Both the position numbers and the translations under genes were made by a program. Below the pieces are notes generated by a model. The model did no database searches, was not told the DNA's origin, and saw only the letters and a list, made by a program, of their open reading frames with translations. Below, in pieces: positions 1 through 9,846 of a stretch of DNA of 64,000 bases. Origin of the DNA: Dromiciops gliroides (taxonomy: Eukaryota; Chordata; Mammalia; Microbiotheria; Microbiotheriidae); assembly GCF_019393635.1 (NCBI RefSeq), contig NC_057864.1:467548117-467612116 (forward strand). The letters run 5' to 3'. Position 1 is the first letter of the stretch; the number at the start of each line of letters is the position of its first letter.

Positions 1-209
1 AAAAAAAATTCCTAATATTGTATTATGTTTCTAAATTTTCTTATAATGTATAAATTGGTACACAATTACATCTGTTATGATAGAAAAGCAATTTCTCTTA
101 TAATCTGGATGTCAAATTCTAAAAAAAAAATTTCTGTTAAAATGGGAAATCTGAATTTACCTATGTTTGTTAATCTGGAATTAGAATGTGTGTGGAAATG
201 CATACAAAC
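1..209. other. AT-rich flank, no gene seen
   Basis: This short AT-rich stretch borders the young LTR element. It holds only chance open frames, and I recognise no repeat in it. Its last four bases, AAAC, recur directly after the element at 3953-3956 and are read as the target-site duplication. Confidence 0.5.
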
Positions 210-580
210 TGTTAAGGGCTAAAATTCTAGCTAGTCTGTCTAAAATATTTAATGAGTGGTCGCCAATAAATTATAAGCTTTAGCAAGAGTTAGACTTTTA
301 AGCATTTATTAAGGAGAATAAGAATTTGGTAAAGAGAGAGAGAAAGGTCTAGATTCCTATCTATTAAAGGGAGAGCGCATTTCTAGCTCCCTTCTCCGCC
401 AGAGTCCAGAGGAAAGAGCCAGACCGAGCGCCAGTCTCTTCCTTCCTCCTCCCACTAGTCTGCGTCACTTCCTCCCCGCCAAAGAAAAGACTCCTGGTCT
501 TGCCCTCAAAGACCTTCGCTTCATGGGCAGAACTCTGCTACAGTAAGTATCCAGCAGGTGGCGTCATTCCAATCGTTACA
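210..580 (-). repeat. LTR of the young element (3' LTR in its own direction)
   Basis: This 371 bp LTR starts TGTTAAGGGC and ends CGTTACA on the + strand, matching 3582-3952 almost perfectly. In the element's own orientation it follows a purine tract and carries an AATAAA polyadenylation signal about 96 bp before its end. Confidence 0.92.
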
Positions 581-2567
581 GTCCCCCCTGTTGTTCCTCA
601 AGAAACAAAATGTTTCCTTGACGGAACAGTAAAAACAATATAATAACTATTGCTAACTAATAATATGTGAACAACAATATAGAAAAGGAAGAGAGGAAAG
701 TTTTGTCCAGAGGGGCGATTTTTTTTTTGTCCTCATGAACCGACGCTTTGACATTAGTCTTGCAAAGGGAGGGCCTCTGCAGAGAATACATGTTACAGAT
801 GGTGTATATTATAACAGAAAGAGAAAAAACAACAAAAACAACAAATCAAAACTGTTCATTTAAAGTCTCTGAAAGTCTTTTCTCAGATGTCCTCTAGGTG
901 TAGTCGTGGAATGGAAGTCTTTTCAGGGGTTGATGTGTGGATGCTGGTAATCAGCCAGGAAAATTTCCTACAAAATTGAGCTTAACACAACTTTAAAACA
1001 GCTTTGTCAATAATCAAATCAAACAATGAAAGTTCTCAAAAACATGTCTAAGGGAATACAGAATCTTAGTTGTTACACATGAAACATATAATAAAACAAA
1101 AATTGAAACATTCTTTAAAATTATAATCTTACTATAGTCCCCCCTTATGGAGGGTAATTGAGAAGACAATTGCTGCGATATTAATTTTTAAAAATAATTT
1201 TTATCTTTGTTTCATCACTTTTTGCATCATCTGCCTAATTATCCTCATGCCATTATGAGAAATTAGAAAATCTAATATAATTGGTAACAGGTGTCAAGGC
1301 CAAATTCAACACTGTTATTTATCATGACACCTGAGATAATTATGGGGGTTACCATAAAAGAACAGAGAAATGATGGGATATGAGCATTCCCACACTTGAG
1401 CAATATGTACTGCCCATACAGTATGCCAGGCTTAAAATAGGTGCATGGAATATATGTCCATGCCACCAAACATATTGGAAGAAACTGAGTCAGACTTAAT
1501 CAGATGCATGGGATTGAGATGTCCATGGCATCAGGCATATAGGAGGGAGCATAGAAGCCAGGTGTAGAAGTGAGATGGGTGGGATGAATACTTCCAGCCA
1601 TCTGTACAATATTGTGGGGAAAAAGAGAATAAAATATTAAACCAAGAGAATCCAACCTCAACATTTGTCAAAAGCCGTTCCCTCGGCCATACCTTGACTT
1701 CATGCATGTCTCCCCTCATGTGACAGTTCAGTGTCTGCTCTTGCATGTATTCCTCTTGTGATTGGATGGCATCTTGGCCAACTGGCATCTGATAACTCAG
1801 AATAAAGGCAATTAATGTCTTAAATGATAAGTTCCCATAATCCAAGTCTCATATGGATTTAAAATTGAGGATAATAAATGATTGCAAAAAATATGAATAC
1901 ATCTTGACTCAAAATATAATATAATTATGCAACAATTTCAAATAATACCCTTTTTTTTACTTAGTATACAATTACTTTTGTGAAAAATCAGAACATACTT
2001 AAATACAAGTTAAAGCACAACAGAATCTCAAAGAACTTTTTTTTTTTGAAAATAGAAAACTTTTACAAATGTTCCCCTCTTTTTTTTTTTTTGGGAATAT
2101 GCTTATCAAAAATAATACTTCTAGAATCAATTTACACTTGCCATGGCAACCAATTTGCCAGGGAAATGCTTTAAAGAGTTTGATCAAATAATCAGTTGAG
2201 AAAAAATAACAAAAACAAACAACTCAGAATATGGGAGCACAATACTCCTAGAATTAACATTGTATAATAAAATCAAAACCATCTTGCAATGTTTCAAAAT
2301 TAGATAGACAAATGAATAGAAGAAAATACACATGGAACAATAAAAGACAATGAAATTCAAACTAAGGAAGTCTAAATGAATGTGAACTTAATATTAATAA
2401 GAGTATTATAAAATATAAACTTGATCACATGACTATAAAAAGCTTTTACAAATATTCTCCTTGTTTTAAAAACTAAATATAAAACACAATCTCAAAAGCA
2501 TGAAAATCTCTATGAAAATAAACCCATACCATTAATTTCAAAATGTATATGTAATAGCATAGAAATC

Positions 2568-3482
2568 CTATGTAACCTCTGAACTGATATTAATACTCTG
2601 AGTGAATTCAGAACACCTTTGATTCCAATATCTAAAATCCCCAATACTCATATCAATACCTTGCTGCTTACTTCTACATTTCTGTAAAATATATACCCTT
2701 CCATGGCAAAAGAAGCGGAGTCTTGAACTATGGTGATGATTGTCATTCTTATTCAGCTTAAGTTTTTCTTCTTTAACCCCTCTATATTGTCTGTCAGTCT
2801 TTTCACCATACAAATGCTTTATAAGATTACTAATTAAAGACAAAAGCAGGTTAGCAAAATTATGAACAAAACGAGCATATCTGGAATTTAAAGAGTTTTC
2901 TAAGATTGTCTCAAAAGCACAGCCAGGCCAGGGAAGGGCTGAGCCTGAAGCTGCAAATGCAGGTAGAAAAAGTTGAGCATGTGCATCAGATCTCTGGACT
3001 TCCCAGGCAGGGGAAGCTATGGGCTTGGCCATAGGAGGAGTAGAGGGTGGGGTCTGGAGAGGAGGGGAGGGACCAGCGCAATTTGAATCCGACTTGATTT
3101 TGAACTCAGGCCTGGATTCCTCTTCCCCCACTTTGCCTCCAGGTGCTAGGGGATTAAAAGCTTCTAGAGGGTGGGTCATTGCCTCCAGGCATGCAAAATT
3201 AGAGCAACAATTAGTGTTAGAATTGGGAAAAGCTGCAGGAATCTCTTCAGGTTTCTCTGAAAAAGCATGGTTGGGAGAGGGAGAGATATTTCCTTGTGTG
3301 AGTAAGTTGCTGGCTCTTTTAACAAAAATAAAAAGAAAAATAGAAAATCCACAAAAACAAAGCATTAACATGATCTTATCTCCCATTTGTCTGGTTAAAC
3401 AGACCAAAATCAAAAATAGGATAATTAGGGAGTTTAAAAGGTCCATTCGAAAAAATTCAAAGGAAAAACACAGCCAGTACAC
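2568..3482 (-). CDS. Leader-proximal ORF of the young LTR element, unrecognised
   Basis: This is the only sizeable frame in the element and begins about 80 bp after the primer-binding site, where gag normally starts. The frame is 304 codons. The N-terminal third has two hydrophobic stretches (about residues 15-30 and 38-55). A proline-rich middle follows (about 105-155, with PPLQTPPSTPP), then a basic C-terminal part. I see no zinc knuckle, major homology region or protease motif. It could be a diverged gag-leader product or a family-specific open frame without a known relative. Function is not assigned. Confidence 0.35.
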   Translation of the reverse strand: MYWLCFSFEFFRMDLLNSLIILFLILVCLTRQMGDKIMLMLCFCGFSIFLFIFVKRASNLLTQGNISPSPNHAFSEKPEEIPAAFPNSNTNCCSNFACLEAMTHPLEAFNPLAPGGKVGEEESRPEFKIKSDSNCAGPSPPLQTPPSTPPMAKPIASPAWEVQRSDAHAQLFLPAFAASGSALPWPGCAFETILENSLNSRYARFVHNFANLLLSLISNLIKHLYGEKTDRQYRGVKEEKLKLNKNDNHHHSSRLRFFCHGRVYILQKCRSKQQGIDMSIGDFRYWNQRCSEFTQSINISSEVT

Positions 3483-3561
3483 CAGTACTTAGCAGTTAAA
3501 GGGAGAGGGAGGGGAAATTTCTTATCCAACCAGCAGATCAGAAGAAGACTGAGGGTTAGCT

Positions 3562-3579
3562 GTCCCTTCGTGGTCGCCA
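3562..3579 (-). promoter_or_regulatory. Primer-binding site matching tRNA-Arg(TCG)
   Basis: The + strand reads GTCCCTTCGTGGTCGCCA here. As I recall it, this equals the last 15 bases of vertebrate tRNA-Arg(TCG) plus the added CCA. It lies two bases inside the LTR edge, the usual primer-site position for an element transcribed from the minus strand. The choice of tRNA fixes the orientation and is a useful family marker. Confidence 0.85.
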
Positions 3580-3581
3580 TC

Positions 3582-3952
3582 TGTTAAGGGCTAAAATTCT
3601 AGCTAGTCTGTCTAAAATATTTAATGAGTGGTCGCCAATAAATTATAAGCTTTAGCAAGAGTTAGACTTTTAAGCATTTATTAAGGAGAATAAGAATTTG
3701 GTAAAGAGAGAGAGAAAGGTCTAGATTCCTATCTATTAAAGGGAGAGCGCATTTCTAGCTCCCTTCTCCGCCAGAGTCCAGAGGAAAGAGCCAGACCGAG
3801 CGCCAGTCTCTTCCTTCCTCCTCCCACTAGTCTGCGTCACTTCCTCCCCGCCAAAGAAAAGACTCCTGGTCTTGCCCTCAAAGACCTTTGCTTCATGGGC
3901 AGAACTCTGCTACAGTAAGTATCCAGCAGGTGGCGTCATTCCAATCGTTACA
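3582..3952 (-). repeat. LTR of the young element (5' LTR in its own direction)
   Basis: This is the 371 bp partner of the LTR at 210-580, nearly identical to it. In the element's own direction it comes first and is followed by a two-base spacer and the tRNA-Arg primer-binding site. It would carry the element's promoter. Confidence 0.92.
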
Positions 3953-3956
3953 AAAC

Positions 3957-4892
3957 TAGTTGAGTCACCTTAAAGATGTTCCCATTCTTTTAAGGAATTC
4001 TATGGGCAGTGTCCTATGTTTATGCCCACATGGTTAATAACTGAACCTGTTTTACTATATATTATTGTGTGAAACATTTTCTAATGTGTTCTCTATATTC
4101 AATTTTGGATTATTTACACTTACCCCAACTCTTTTATTGTTTGTTATTAAACATCTTAAATCAAAATTCATTTGTATAATACTAACTTGGGGATGAAAAA
4201 CATCTGCTTAACATAAGTGCAAGTATCGTTAATGCTTGCTATCCAGGATATGTGATCTTTGAGAAGTGAATTCAGTTGCAATACTGATTATTGGCACCTG
4301 CAATTTAGAGACATTATGGGACTGTTAACTGTTATTCTGAGTCTGACTCCAGGTATGATCATTAAGGAATTCTACTGAGCCAATCAGCCATGGTGGCAAC
4401 AACCCTAAGGGGTTTCTCAAATATGAATTTCAGGTGATGGAATTGTCATGGGAAAGACTGGGAGAATGACTTTTGACAAAAGGCTGAGGTAGGATTTTCC
4501 TGACTCAGTTTCCCCAATATGACACATGGAATGAAAACTATCCCACCTGGCTGATTTTAAGTCTGGCCCACTGCAATTGGCTATCTATTCAACTTCTGCC
4601 TGGAGTGGACATGAAGTTTAGGGAAGCATTGTCCCCCGAGAGCTTTGTCCCTCTTCTTTTATGGCAAATTCCTATAATCTTATCATGTGATCAGCATGAT
4701 CACAATATTGACTCTTCATCCCTGAGTACTGCAACTGGGCTATTATAGTGAGATGAAGGTATAAGGTTTAAACTATTTAACCTAAAAATTCTAGTTCTTT
4801 TTATATTATAAACAACTAAAGTGTATAAACATCTGGCTTTGTCATCCGACTGTTATTAGTTATACATTTTAAAACTGAATCAGAAACATCTT
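3957..4892. other. Intergenic, nothing recognised
   Basis: This AT-rich sequence has no convincing open frame and no repeat that I recognise. It separates the young LTR element from the first SINE. Confidence 0.4.
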
Positions 4893-4905
4893 AAAAGAGA
4901 CTTTT

Positions 4906-5050
4906 GGGGCAGCTAGATGGTGCAGTGGATAGAGCACCGGCCCTGGATCCAGGAGTACCTGAGTTAAAATCCGGCCTCAGACACTTAACACTTACTAGCT
5001 ATGTGACCCTGGGCAAGTCATTTAACCCCAATTGCCCAGCAAAAAAAGAA
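4906..5050 (+). repeat. tRNA-derived marsupial SINE
   Basis: The copy is full length. The head carries pol III A-box-like (GGTGCAGTGG) and B-box-like sequence, then the CORE segment TGTGACCCTGGGCAAGTCA, then an A-rich tail. The direct repeat AAAAGAGACTTTT at 4893-4905 and 5051-5063 is a clear target-site duplication. Confidence 0.93.
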
Positions 5051-5429
5051 AAAAGAGACTTTTAAGGCAACCAGTTTTCTTAGAAGAGGATAACTTATAT
5101 AATGCTTTGTTATACCAATGGAAAGATCTTTATTTTAGTTTATTATGTAATGTGAAAATAACACCTGTCTGTAGAGTATGTCCTATAGTATAAACATGAT
5201 TTATTATGGACAAATATTTGACATGCACTCTTTTGAAATTAATTACTTAAGTGTCACTTTAAGTACTTTACTACAATTGAAGTTAACTTGGTAACTTTTA
5301 TGTAGGTTCATTTGTGATCATTTTTCTATAAAAGTATTCTGTAACCTAAGTTTTATGTGAGGATTAGATCCTTATCTATCTCTGCTTCTTCTGAGGAGGG
5401 CATTGATTAATTGAATTAAATAAATCAAG

Positions 5430-6567
5430 GGATATTTAGATTTGGACTTCCAAAATGAAGTAATCTGGAACCAGGGAAGTAATTCCACTGAAGAGGTGCC
5501 CTGAAGCCCCTGCAAATACTATGGGCAATGCACAGTGGGATTTTTTTATGATGATGGACACTGATGAACAGCTCTTCATCCCTAATGTGGGTTCCTGGCT
5601 TTTCTCTTGTTGGACCCCTTTTCTCATTATAGTAATATTCATTCTTGTCCTTTTGATTTTTGCTCCTTGTCTTTTTAGCCTCTTGTTAAAGTTTGTTTTG
5701 CCTAGGCTCAAGGCTTGTCTATACATCTCTTTATCCTCTGGACCAGACCCCTCCTCCCCCCCCCACCCCCCCGTGATTTCTGTGACCCTTTTCAGCTTGA
5801 AGCAGTTACAGAAGAAGAATCTTCTCCCCCTTTTCCCTTAGATATAAAGAAGGGGGAGATAACATGGGGCTTAGGATAAATCAGAAGAAGTTTCTCCTGT
5901 GAGAAGCAAAACCAAAGATGACCAGATAACAGGACAGACATAGAGGAATCAAGAGACTGACCAACTAGATATCAGGACAGACACACCTAAGAAGTAAGAG
6001 GAGATAAAATTCTATAGCAAGAAAGTAAATTAGGCATGGCTAATTTACTGAGCTAGGAGACAGAAATAACCCCAAAGGTCAGGACCATCATTTCAAAAAA
6101 TCCCCTTAGGGGCAGCTAGGTGGCGCAGTGGATAGAGCACTGGCCCTGGATTCAGGAGGACCTGAGTTCAAATCCAACCTCAGACCCTTGACACTAGTTG
6201 TGTGACCCTGGGCAAGTCACTTAACCCCAATTGCTTCACACACTCACACAAAAAATCCCCTTTGACTCTCAGAAATATGACAAGCATCCAAGCTTTTCCC
6301 ACCCCACCCCGAAAGGGAACCTTCCAGTTTTCAAGTGGATATGACATCTATCCTCTATAAAAGTTTTTGCCTTCCCTCTGTTCTGGGAGGAGGAGGTTTC
6401 AAAGCCCTCCTCCCCAGGGATGAAGTCTTTCACTTCCCACTTGGTCACTTTCTCTATTGCCAAATAAAAGACCACTTTAATTCTAATTGGACTGTGTGTG
6501 AGGGTGTAATTCTTTATTGAGGAATGCTTAAGGACTCCCACAATCTCCCCCACCTGTGTCAGTTACA
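5430..6567 (+). mobile_element. Old endogenous retrovirus remnant: env end plus LTR
   Basis: A frame at 5521-5841 reads like the end of a retroviral envelope transmembrane subunit. It has a Trp-rich approach (GSWLFSCWTP), one long hydrophobic membrane span, then Cys and Lys/Arg residues. Just downstream is a purine tract (about 5846-5864), then a putative LTR from TG at 5865 to CA at 6567. That LTR carries a TATA-like CTATAAAAG near 6354 and an AATAAA near 6464. A SINE sits inside the LTR. No matching upstream LTR, gag or pol was seen, so the element is broken and incomplete. The layout suggests a gammaretrovirus-like (class I) element; the SINE insertion makes it the older of the two elements upstream of the gene. 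Confidence 0.7.
6109..6250 (+). repeat. Marsupial SINE inside the old LTR
   Basis: A full SINE head and CORE are present. The repeat AAAAATCCCCTT flanks it at both ends, showing insertion into an already existing LTR. Confidence 0.9.
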
Positions 6568-6738
6568 TTGAAGCAAATTAAAAAACAACAAATTGAACTT
6601 TGTATCTTTGTTTTATCTCTTTACCAAATTTTGCTTTTGTTTCACTCTCATTACAAAAATGTAAGTCAAAATGGTTTGGAAAGAGAAATTTTAAATAAAT
6701 GAGAGATGGGGAAGATAGGAACTCTACCCATTTCAATC
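6568..6738. other. AT-rich spacer
   Basis: I recognise no gene or repeat between the LTR end and the pyrimidine tract. Confidence 0.4.
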
Positions 6739-7176
6739 TCTGTATACCTCCCCTTCTTTCCCTCTTCCCCTTTCCCCCTTCTCTATCTTTGTCTCTTCTC
6801 TTTCTCATAGTCCCCACTCTCCCTCCCTTTCTCTTTCTCTTCCTCCTCCTCTGTAGCTCTCTCTCCCATCTCTCTTCCTCTTCCCTCCCCCTTCTATCTC
6901 TCTCCCTCTCATCTCTCTCCTCTTTCTGTATCCCTCTTTCCCCTCCTCTCTCTCTGAATCCCTCTCTCCTTCCTTCCCTCCCTCCCTTTCTCTCTTTATG
7001 TCTCTCCCACCTATCTTTCTCTGTGTCTCCTTTCTCTTTCTGTCTCTCTCCTTTCTTTCCCTCTCTTTTTCTTTCTTTCTGTCTCTCCCTCTTCCTCTTT
7101 GTCTTTCTTGCTCTCCCTCTTTCCCTTCCTCTCTCTCTGTCCCATCTCTCTTCTCTACCCTCCCCCTCCCCTTTTA
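6739..7176. repeat. Long pyrimidine (CT) low-complexity tract
   Basis: About 440 bp are almost purely C and T on the + strand, built from CTCT, CCCT and TTTC units. The open frames through it are Ser/Leu/Phe/Pro-rich consequences of the composition, not genes. Such tracts can form triplex DNA and are often variable in length. Confidence 0.9.
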
Positions 7177-7661
7177 TAGTAAACTAAGTTCAACCAGGAA
7201 AACAGCAAGACTTTATGCTTCAGGTCCATACTCCATGCAGCTGTCCAGCCAGGCTATTTCACCAGCTGTTAGAGATGCTGAGCTCCTCCTCCCTACCTAC
7301 AGCAACATCCTCCACACCCACCCTGATACCTGGATTTATATACCAAGTGTTCCAGAATAGAGGCCCCAGATCCTGGGGAAGTTGGTCAGTCAGTCAACAG
7401 TCAGTCAATGACCATGTAAGCTCATTTGGAAGATAGTTGAATGACTGCAAACTTAACCCACTATATTTACTGACTCACTCCAGGTGCCAGACTGTGCTTT
7501 TGGCCGAGGTCATCTTGTTGTAATATCAGAACCACCAACCTTGACTCCAAAGAAGAGACAAGAAAGAGATGGTGGAGTGGGTTGAGTATAAAACACCGCA
7601 TCGTATATCAAACTTTTTCTATATGTTGCTTCATTTTGCTGAATTGTTTTCTTCTTCCTTT
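7177..7661. other. Intergenic, nothing recognised
   Basis: This mixed sequence lies between the CT tract and the tandem SINE pair. No coding pattern or known repeat was recognised. Confidence 0.4.
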
Positions 7662-7672
7662 AAAAAAAAAAA

Positions 7673-7998
7673 GCCTTATAGGGGCAGTTAGGTGGAGCAG
7701 TGGATAGAGCGCTAGCCCTGGAGTCAGGAGTACCTGGGTTCAGATCCGACCTCAGACACTTAACACTTACTAGCTGTGTGACCCTGGGCAAGTCACTTGG
7801 CCCCAGTTGCCTCACTAAAAAAAAAAAAAAAGCCTTATAGGGGCAGTTAGGTGGAGCAGTGGATAGAGCGCTAGCCCTGGAGTCAGGAGTACCTGGGTTC
7901 AGATCCGACCTCAGACACTTAACACTTACTAGCTGTGTGACCCTGGGCAAGTCACTTGGCCCCAGTTGCCTCACTAAAAAAAAAAAAAAAGCCTTATA
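7673..7998 (+). repeat. Tandemly duplicated SINE, two 159 bp units
   Basis: Two SINE copies (7681-7831 and 7840-7990) appear identical by eye, including unusual spellings such as GGTGGAGCAG and AGCGCTAGCC. The octamer GCCTTATA stands before, between and after them (7673, 7832, 7991). A tandem duplication of SINE plus target-site repeat explains this better than two separate insertions. Confidence 0.93.
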
Positions 7999-8344
7999 AG
8001 GCCTCTGGGACAGTTAGAGGATAGGAATATATTTGGAAATGTAGGTGATGCAAAAACAGAAGATTTCTATAATAGTCATTTTAAAAAATAATGATATAAC
8101 GATAGTGCAGTTTCCACATTAAGACTTTTGGGACAACCTATAGTTTTGTACAGCTAAGACGTTCCCTGTGACTTTGATCTCATTTCTCACTTGGCTGCAC
8201 TACTCCATCATGCCCCTGGAACCTCAATGTTGGGATCACCCCATCATCCTGCAAGATCTCATCAAGCTTACTCAGTACTTCACCTCATCACTGATTGAAG
8301 GATGGGGTCATGAACTTCAAACCTCCCTCCCTCTCTACCTTCCT

Positions 8345-8450
8345 TCCTTTATTTCTGGCGATCAGGATTAAGGGACTTGTTCAGGGTCACATACCTAGTA
8401 AGTGTCTGAGGCTGGATTTGAACTCATGTCTTCCTGACTCTAGGGCTGTG
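8345..8450 (-). repeat. Diverged SINE or MIR-like fragment
   Basis: An older, reversed CORE-SINE remnant shows the pattern GGTCACATACCTAGTAAGTG followed by the Cys/Pro-spelling frame typical of these repeats. A younger SINE lies directly after it. Confidence 0.65.
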
Positions 8451-8460
8451 CAAACATCCT

Positions 8461-8614
8461 TTTTTTTTTTTTTTTTTGGCGGGGCAATGGGGGTTAAGTG
8501 ACTTGCCCAAGGTCACACAGCTAGTAAGTGTCAAGTGTCTGAAGCCAGATTTGAACTCAGGTACTCCTGAATCCAGGGCCAGTGCTCTATCCACTGTGCT
8601 ATCTAGCTGCCCCC
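8461..8614 (-). repeat. Marsupial SINE, reversed
   Basis: It runs from a poly-T start to the CTGCCCC end. The repeat CAAACATCCTTTT on both sides is the target-site duplication. Confidence 0.92.
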
Positions 8615-8749
8615 TACAAACATCCTTTTAAGGAGAAAACAGACATCTCATTTTTCACCTCGAAGTACTTTTTAGGGACTTCTATAACTTCTTTACCACC
8701 TAGTACATTCTTCTCCTCCTCCCCTTTTCAACTGTGTTGTCTTTTCCCC

Positions 8750-8850
8750 ATTGGACGAGATGGTAAGCTCCTTGAGGGCAGGGATTGTCACTCGTTTTCC
8801 CAGTCTGACACATAGTAGGCACTTAATAAATGTTTATTGATTGGGGAATG
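8750..8850 (+). repeat. L2-type LINE 3' end fragment
   Basis: It has the familiar phrase 'aagctccttgagggcaggga' followed by a 'gcacttaataaatgtttattga' type ending, as I recall for L2 3' ends in therian genomes. Confidence 0.6.
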
Positions 8851-9349
8851 TCTATCACTCGATCAAAGGGACCTGAAATTCACTGGATTCTTTTTAGTAT
8901 AATTCTGTTCTCAAGCTCCACCAACAATGGAGTGATTCGGGGTCCCTGGGACCTGCATCCTTGACCTGGGTACCAATGCCTGGTACACAGTAGGATGCCT
9001 TTTGCATCAACCATGTCGCCCCACCTGTGAGCTAGTGACTTCTGCTTTTCAGGATTTTATTAACGATAGTTAACTATTAATTAATTAGCTACACTGGGCC
9101 TCTTTGGTAGTTTTAGACGCGAAGTTCCAGAGGGTTGAGGCAGCACGTAAACCAGGGGTTCTTGATTTTTGAGGGCGTCCTGGACGCCTGGGGCAATTAG
9201 CGGAATGTTTTTAAATGCGTTACACAAAATGCATAGGATTACAAAGGGGACCTATTATCTTCCAATACAGTTGTCAAAATATTTTTTAAAAGCACTGTGA
9301 ATAATCCCTGACATTAGAGAAATGCTTACCACAAGAGAGCCTCTGTTTG
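8851..9349. other. Intergenic approach to the CpG island
   Basis: No gene or repeat was recognised. CpG content starts to rise after about 9350. Confidence 0.4.
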
Positions 9350-9603
9350 CAAGAACCAGGTCAAAGCAGAAGGGCCCCGCCCAGGGGGCGGGAGAGGGAG
9401 GGGGAGGAGGAAACGCCCCGCCCTTGACCCAGTGCGCCTGCGGCCCCCACAGCGAGTCACGTGTGCAGAGAAGGATGCGGAGGCCGAGGGGGCGGAGCCC
9501 TGGCGGGGTGAGGAGGTGGGGGGGGAGGGGGAAGCGGCAGCCTCCCGTGATGCCCCGCGTCGGGAAGGGGCCGGAACTCCGGGGTGGGCGGCTTGTTGAC
9601 AAC

Positions 9604-9699
9604 ATGGCGGCTGCGGTGGCGGCTGTGGCGGCCGCCCGGGCAGTGAGAGGCGCCGGCGGTGCCGGCGGCGCCGGGAGGACGGAGCCTCTCTCGGGTTAG
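9604..9699 (+). CDS. Upstream ORF in the AKAP10 5' leader (31 aa)
   Basis: An ATG in strong context (A at -3, G at +4) opens a 31-codon Ala/Gly-rich frame that ends 57 bases before the main AKAP10 ATG. If transcription starts upstream of 9600, scanning ribosomes meet this frame first, so it could reduce AKAP10 translation. The ATG overlaps the YY1-like element, so it may be only a byproduct of that promoter motif. Confidence 0.5.
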   Translation: MAAAVAAVAAARAVRGAGGAGGAGRTEPLSG

Positions 9700-9758
9700 T
9701 TGGGCAGGCCGCTGCGGGAGCCGCCGGCGCTCGCTCCGGCGGGGGGACCGGTCACTGA

Positions 9759-9846
9759 ATGAGGGGAGCCGGGGCTGCCCCGCGCGAGTCCCCCCGCGCC
9801 CTCCGCCCCGACCCGGGCCCCGCCATGGCCTTCTTCCGGCGGAAAG
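9759..9846 (+). CDS. AKAP10: AKAP10 exon 1
   Basis: It encodes MRGAGAAPRESPRALRPDPG and then PAMAFFRRK, close to the human N-terminus, and ends in phase 1 before GTAGGC. The first ATG (9759) is in weak context, with T at -3 and A at +4. An in-frame ATG at 9825 (Met23) has a near-ideal context (CGCCATGGC), so an N-terminally shorter product is plausible. Confidence 0.93.

Larger units (their letters stand above)
210..3952 (-). mobile_element. Young endogenous LTR retroelement, short internal region
   Basis: Two LTRs of 371 bp (210-580 and 3582-3952) bound a 3.0 kb internal region. The LTRs begin TG, end CA, and differ at about one position by eye. A 4 bp AAAC repeat flanks the whole. The element reads on the minus strand: a purine tract (complement of 581-591) sits at the inner edge of the left LTR, and a primer-binding site (3562-3579) sits two bases inside the right LTR. 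An AATAAA signal lies in minus orientation within each LTR. The ends look whole, but the interior is too short for gag, pol and env and I recognise no reverse transcriptase, so I infer a non-autonomous element. The near-identical LTRs imply a very recent insertion. A 4 bp duplication is common in gammaretrovirus-like elements, but the family is unresolved. Confidence 0.9.

Noticed and set aside
2568-3482. Host membrane protein gene
   Set aside because: The frame lies wholly between the two near-identical LTRs and starts next to the primer-binding site, so it belongs to the element.
5521-5841. Small host membrane protein
   Set aside because: The Trp-rich stretch, single membrane span, purine tract and LTR directly after it identify it as an old envelope end.
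6699-7360. Ser/Leu/Phe-rich frames of 120-162 codons
   Set aside because: They are a consequence of the CT low-complexity tract; no domain, signal or codon pattern.
7660-7974. 104-codon minus-strand frame, and many like it (LGLSDLPRVTQLVSVKCLRP type)
   Set aside because: This peptide recurs wherever the SINE is present (18067, 22305, 22888, 37294, 43563, 48483, 59704 and others). It is a reading of the SINE CORE, not a gene family.
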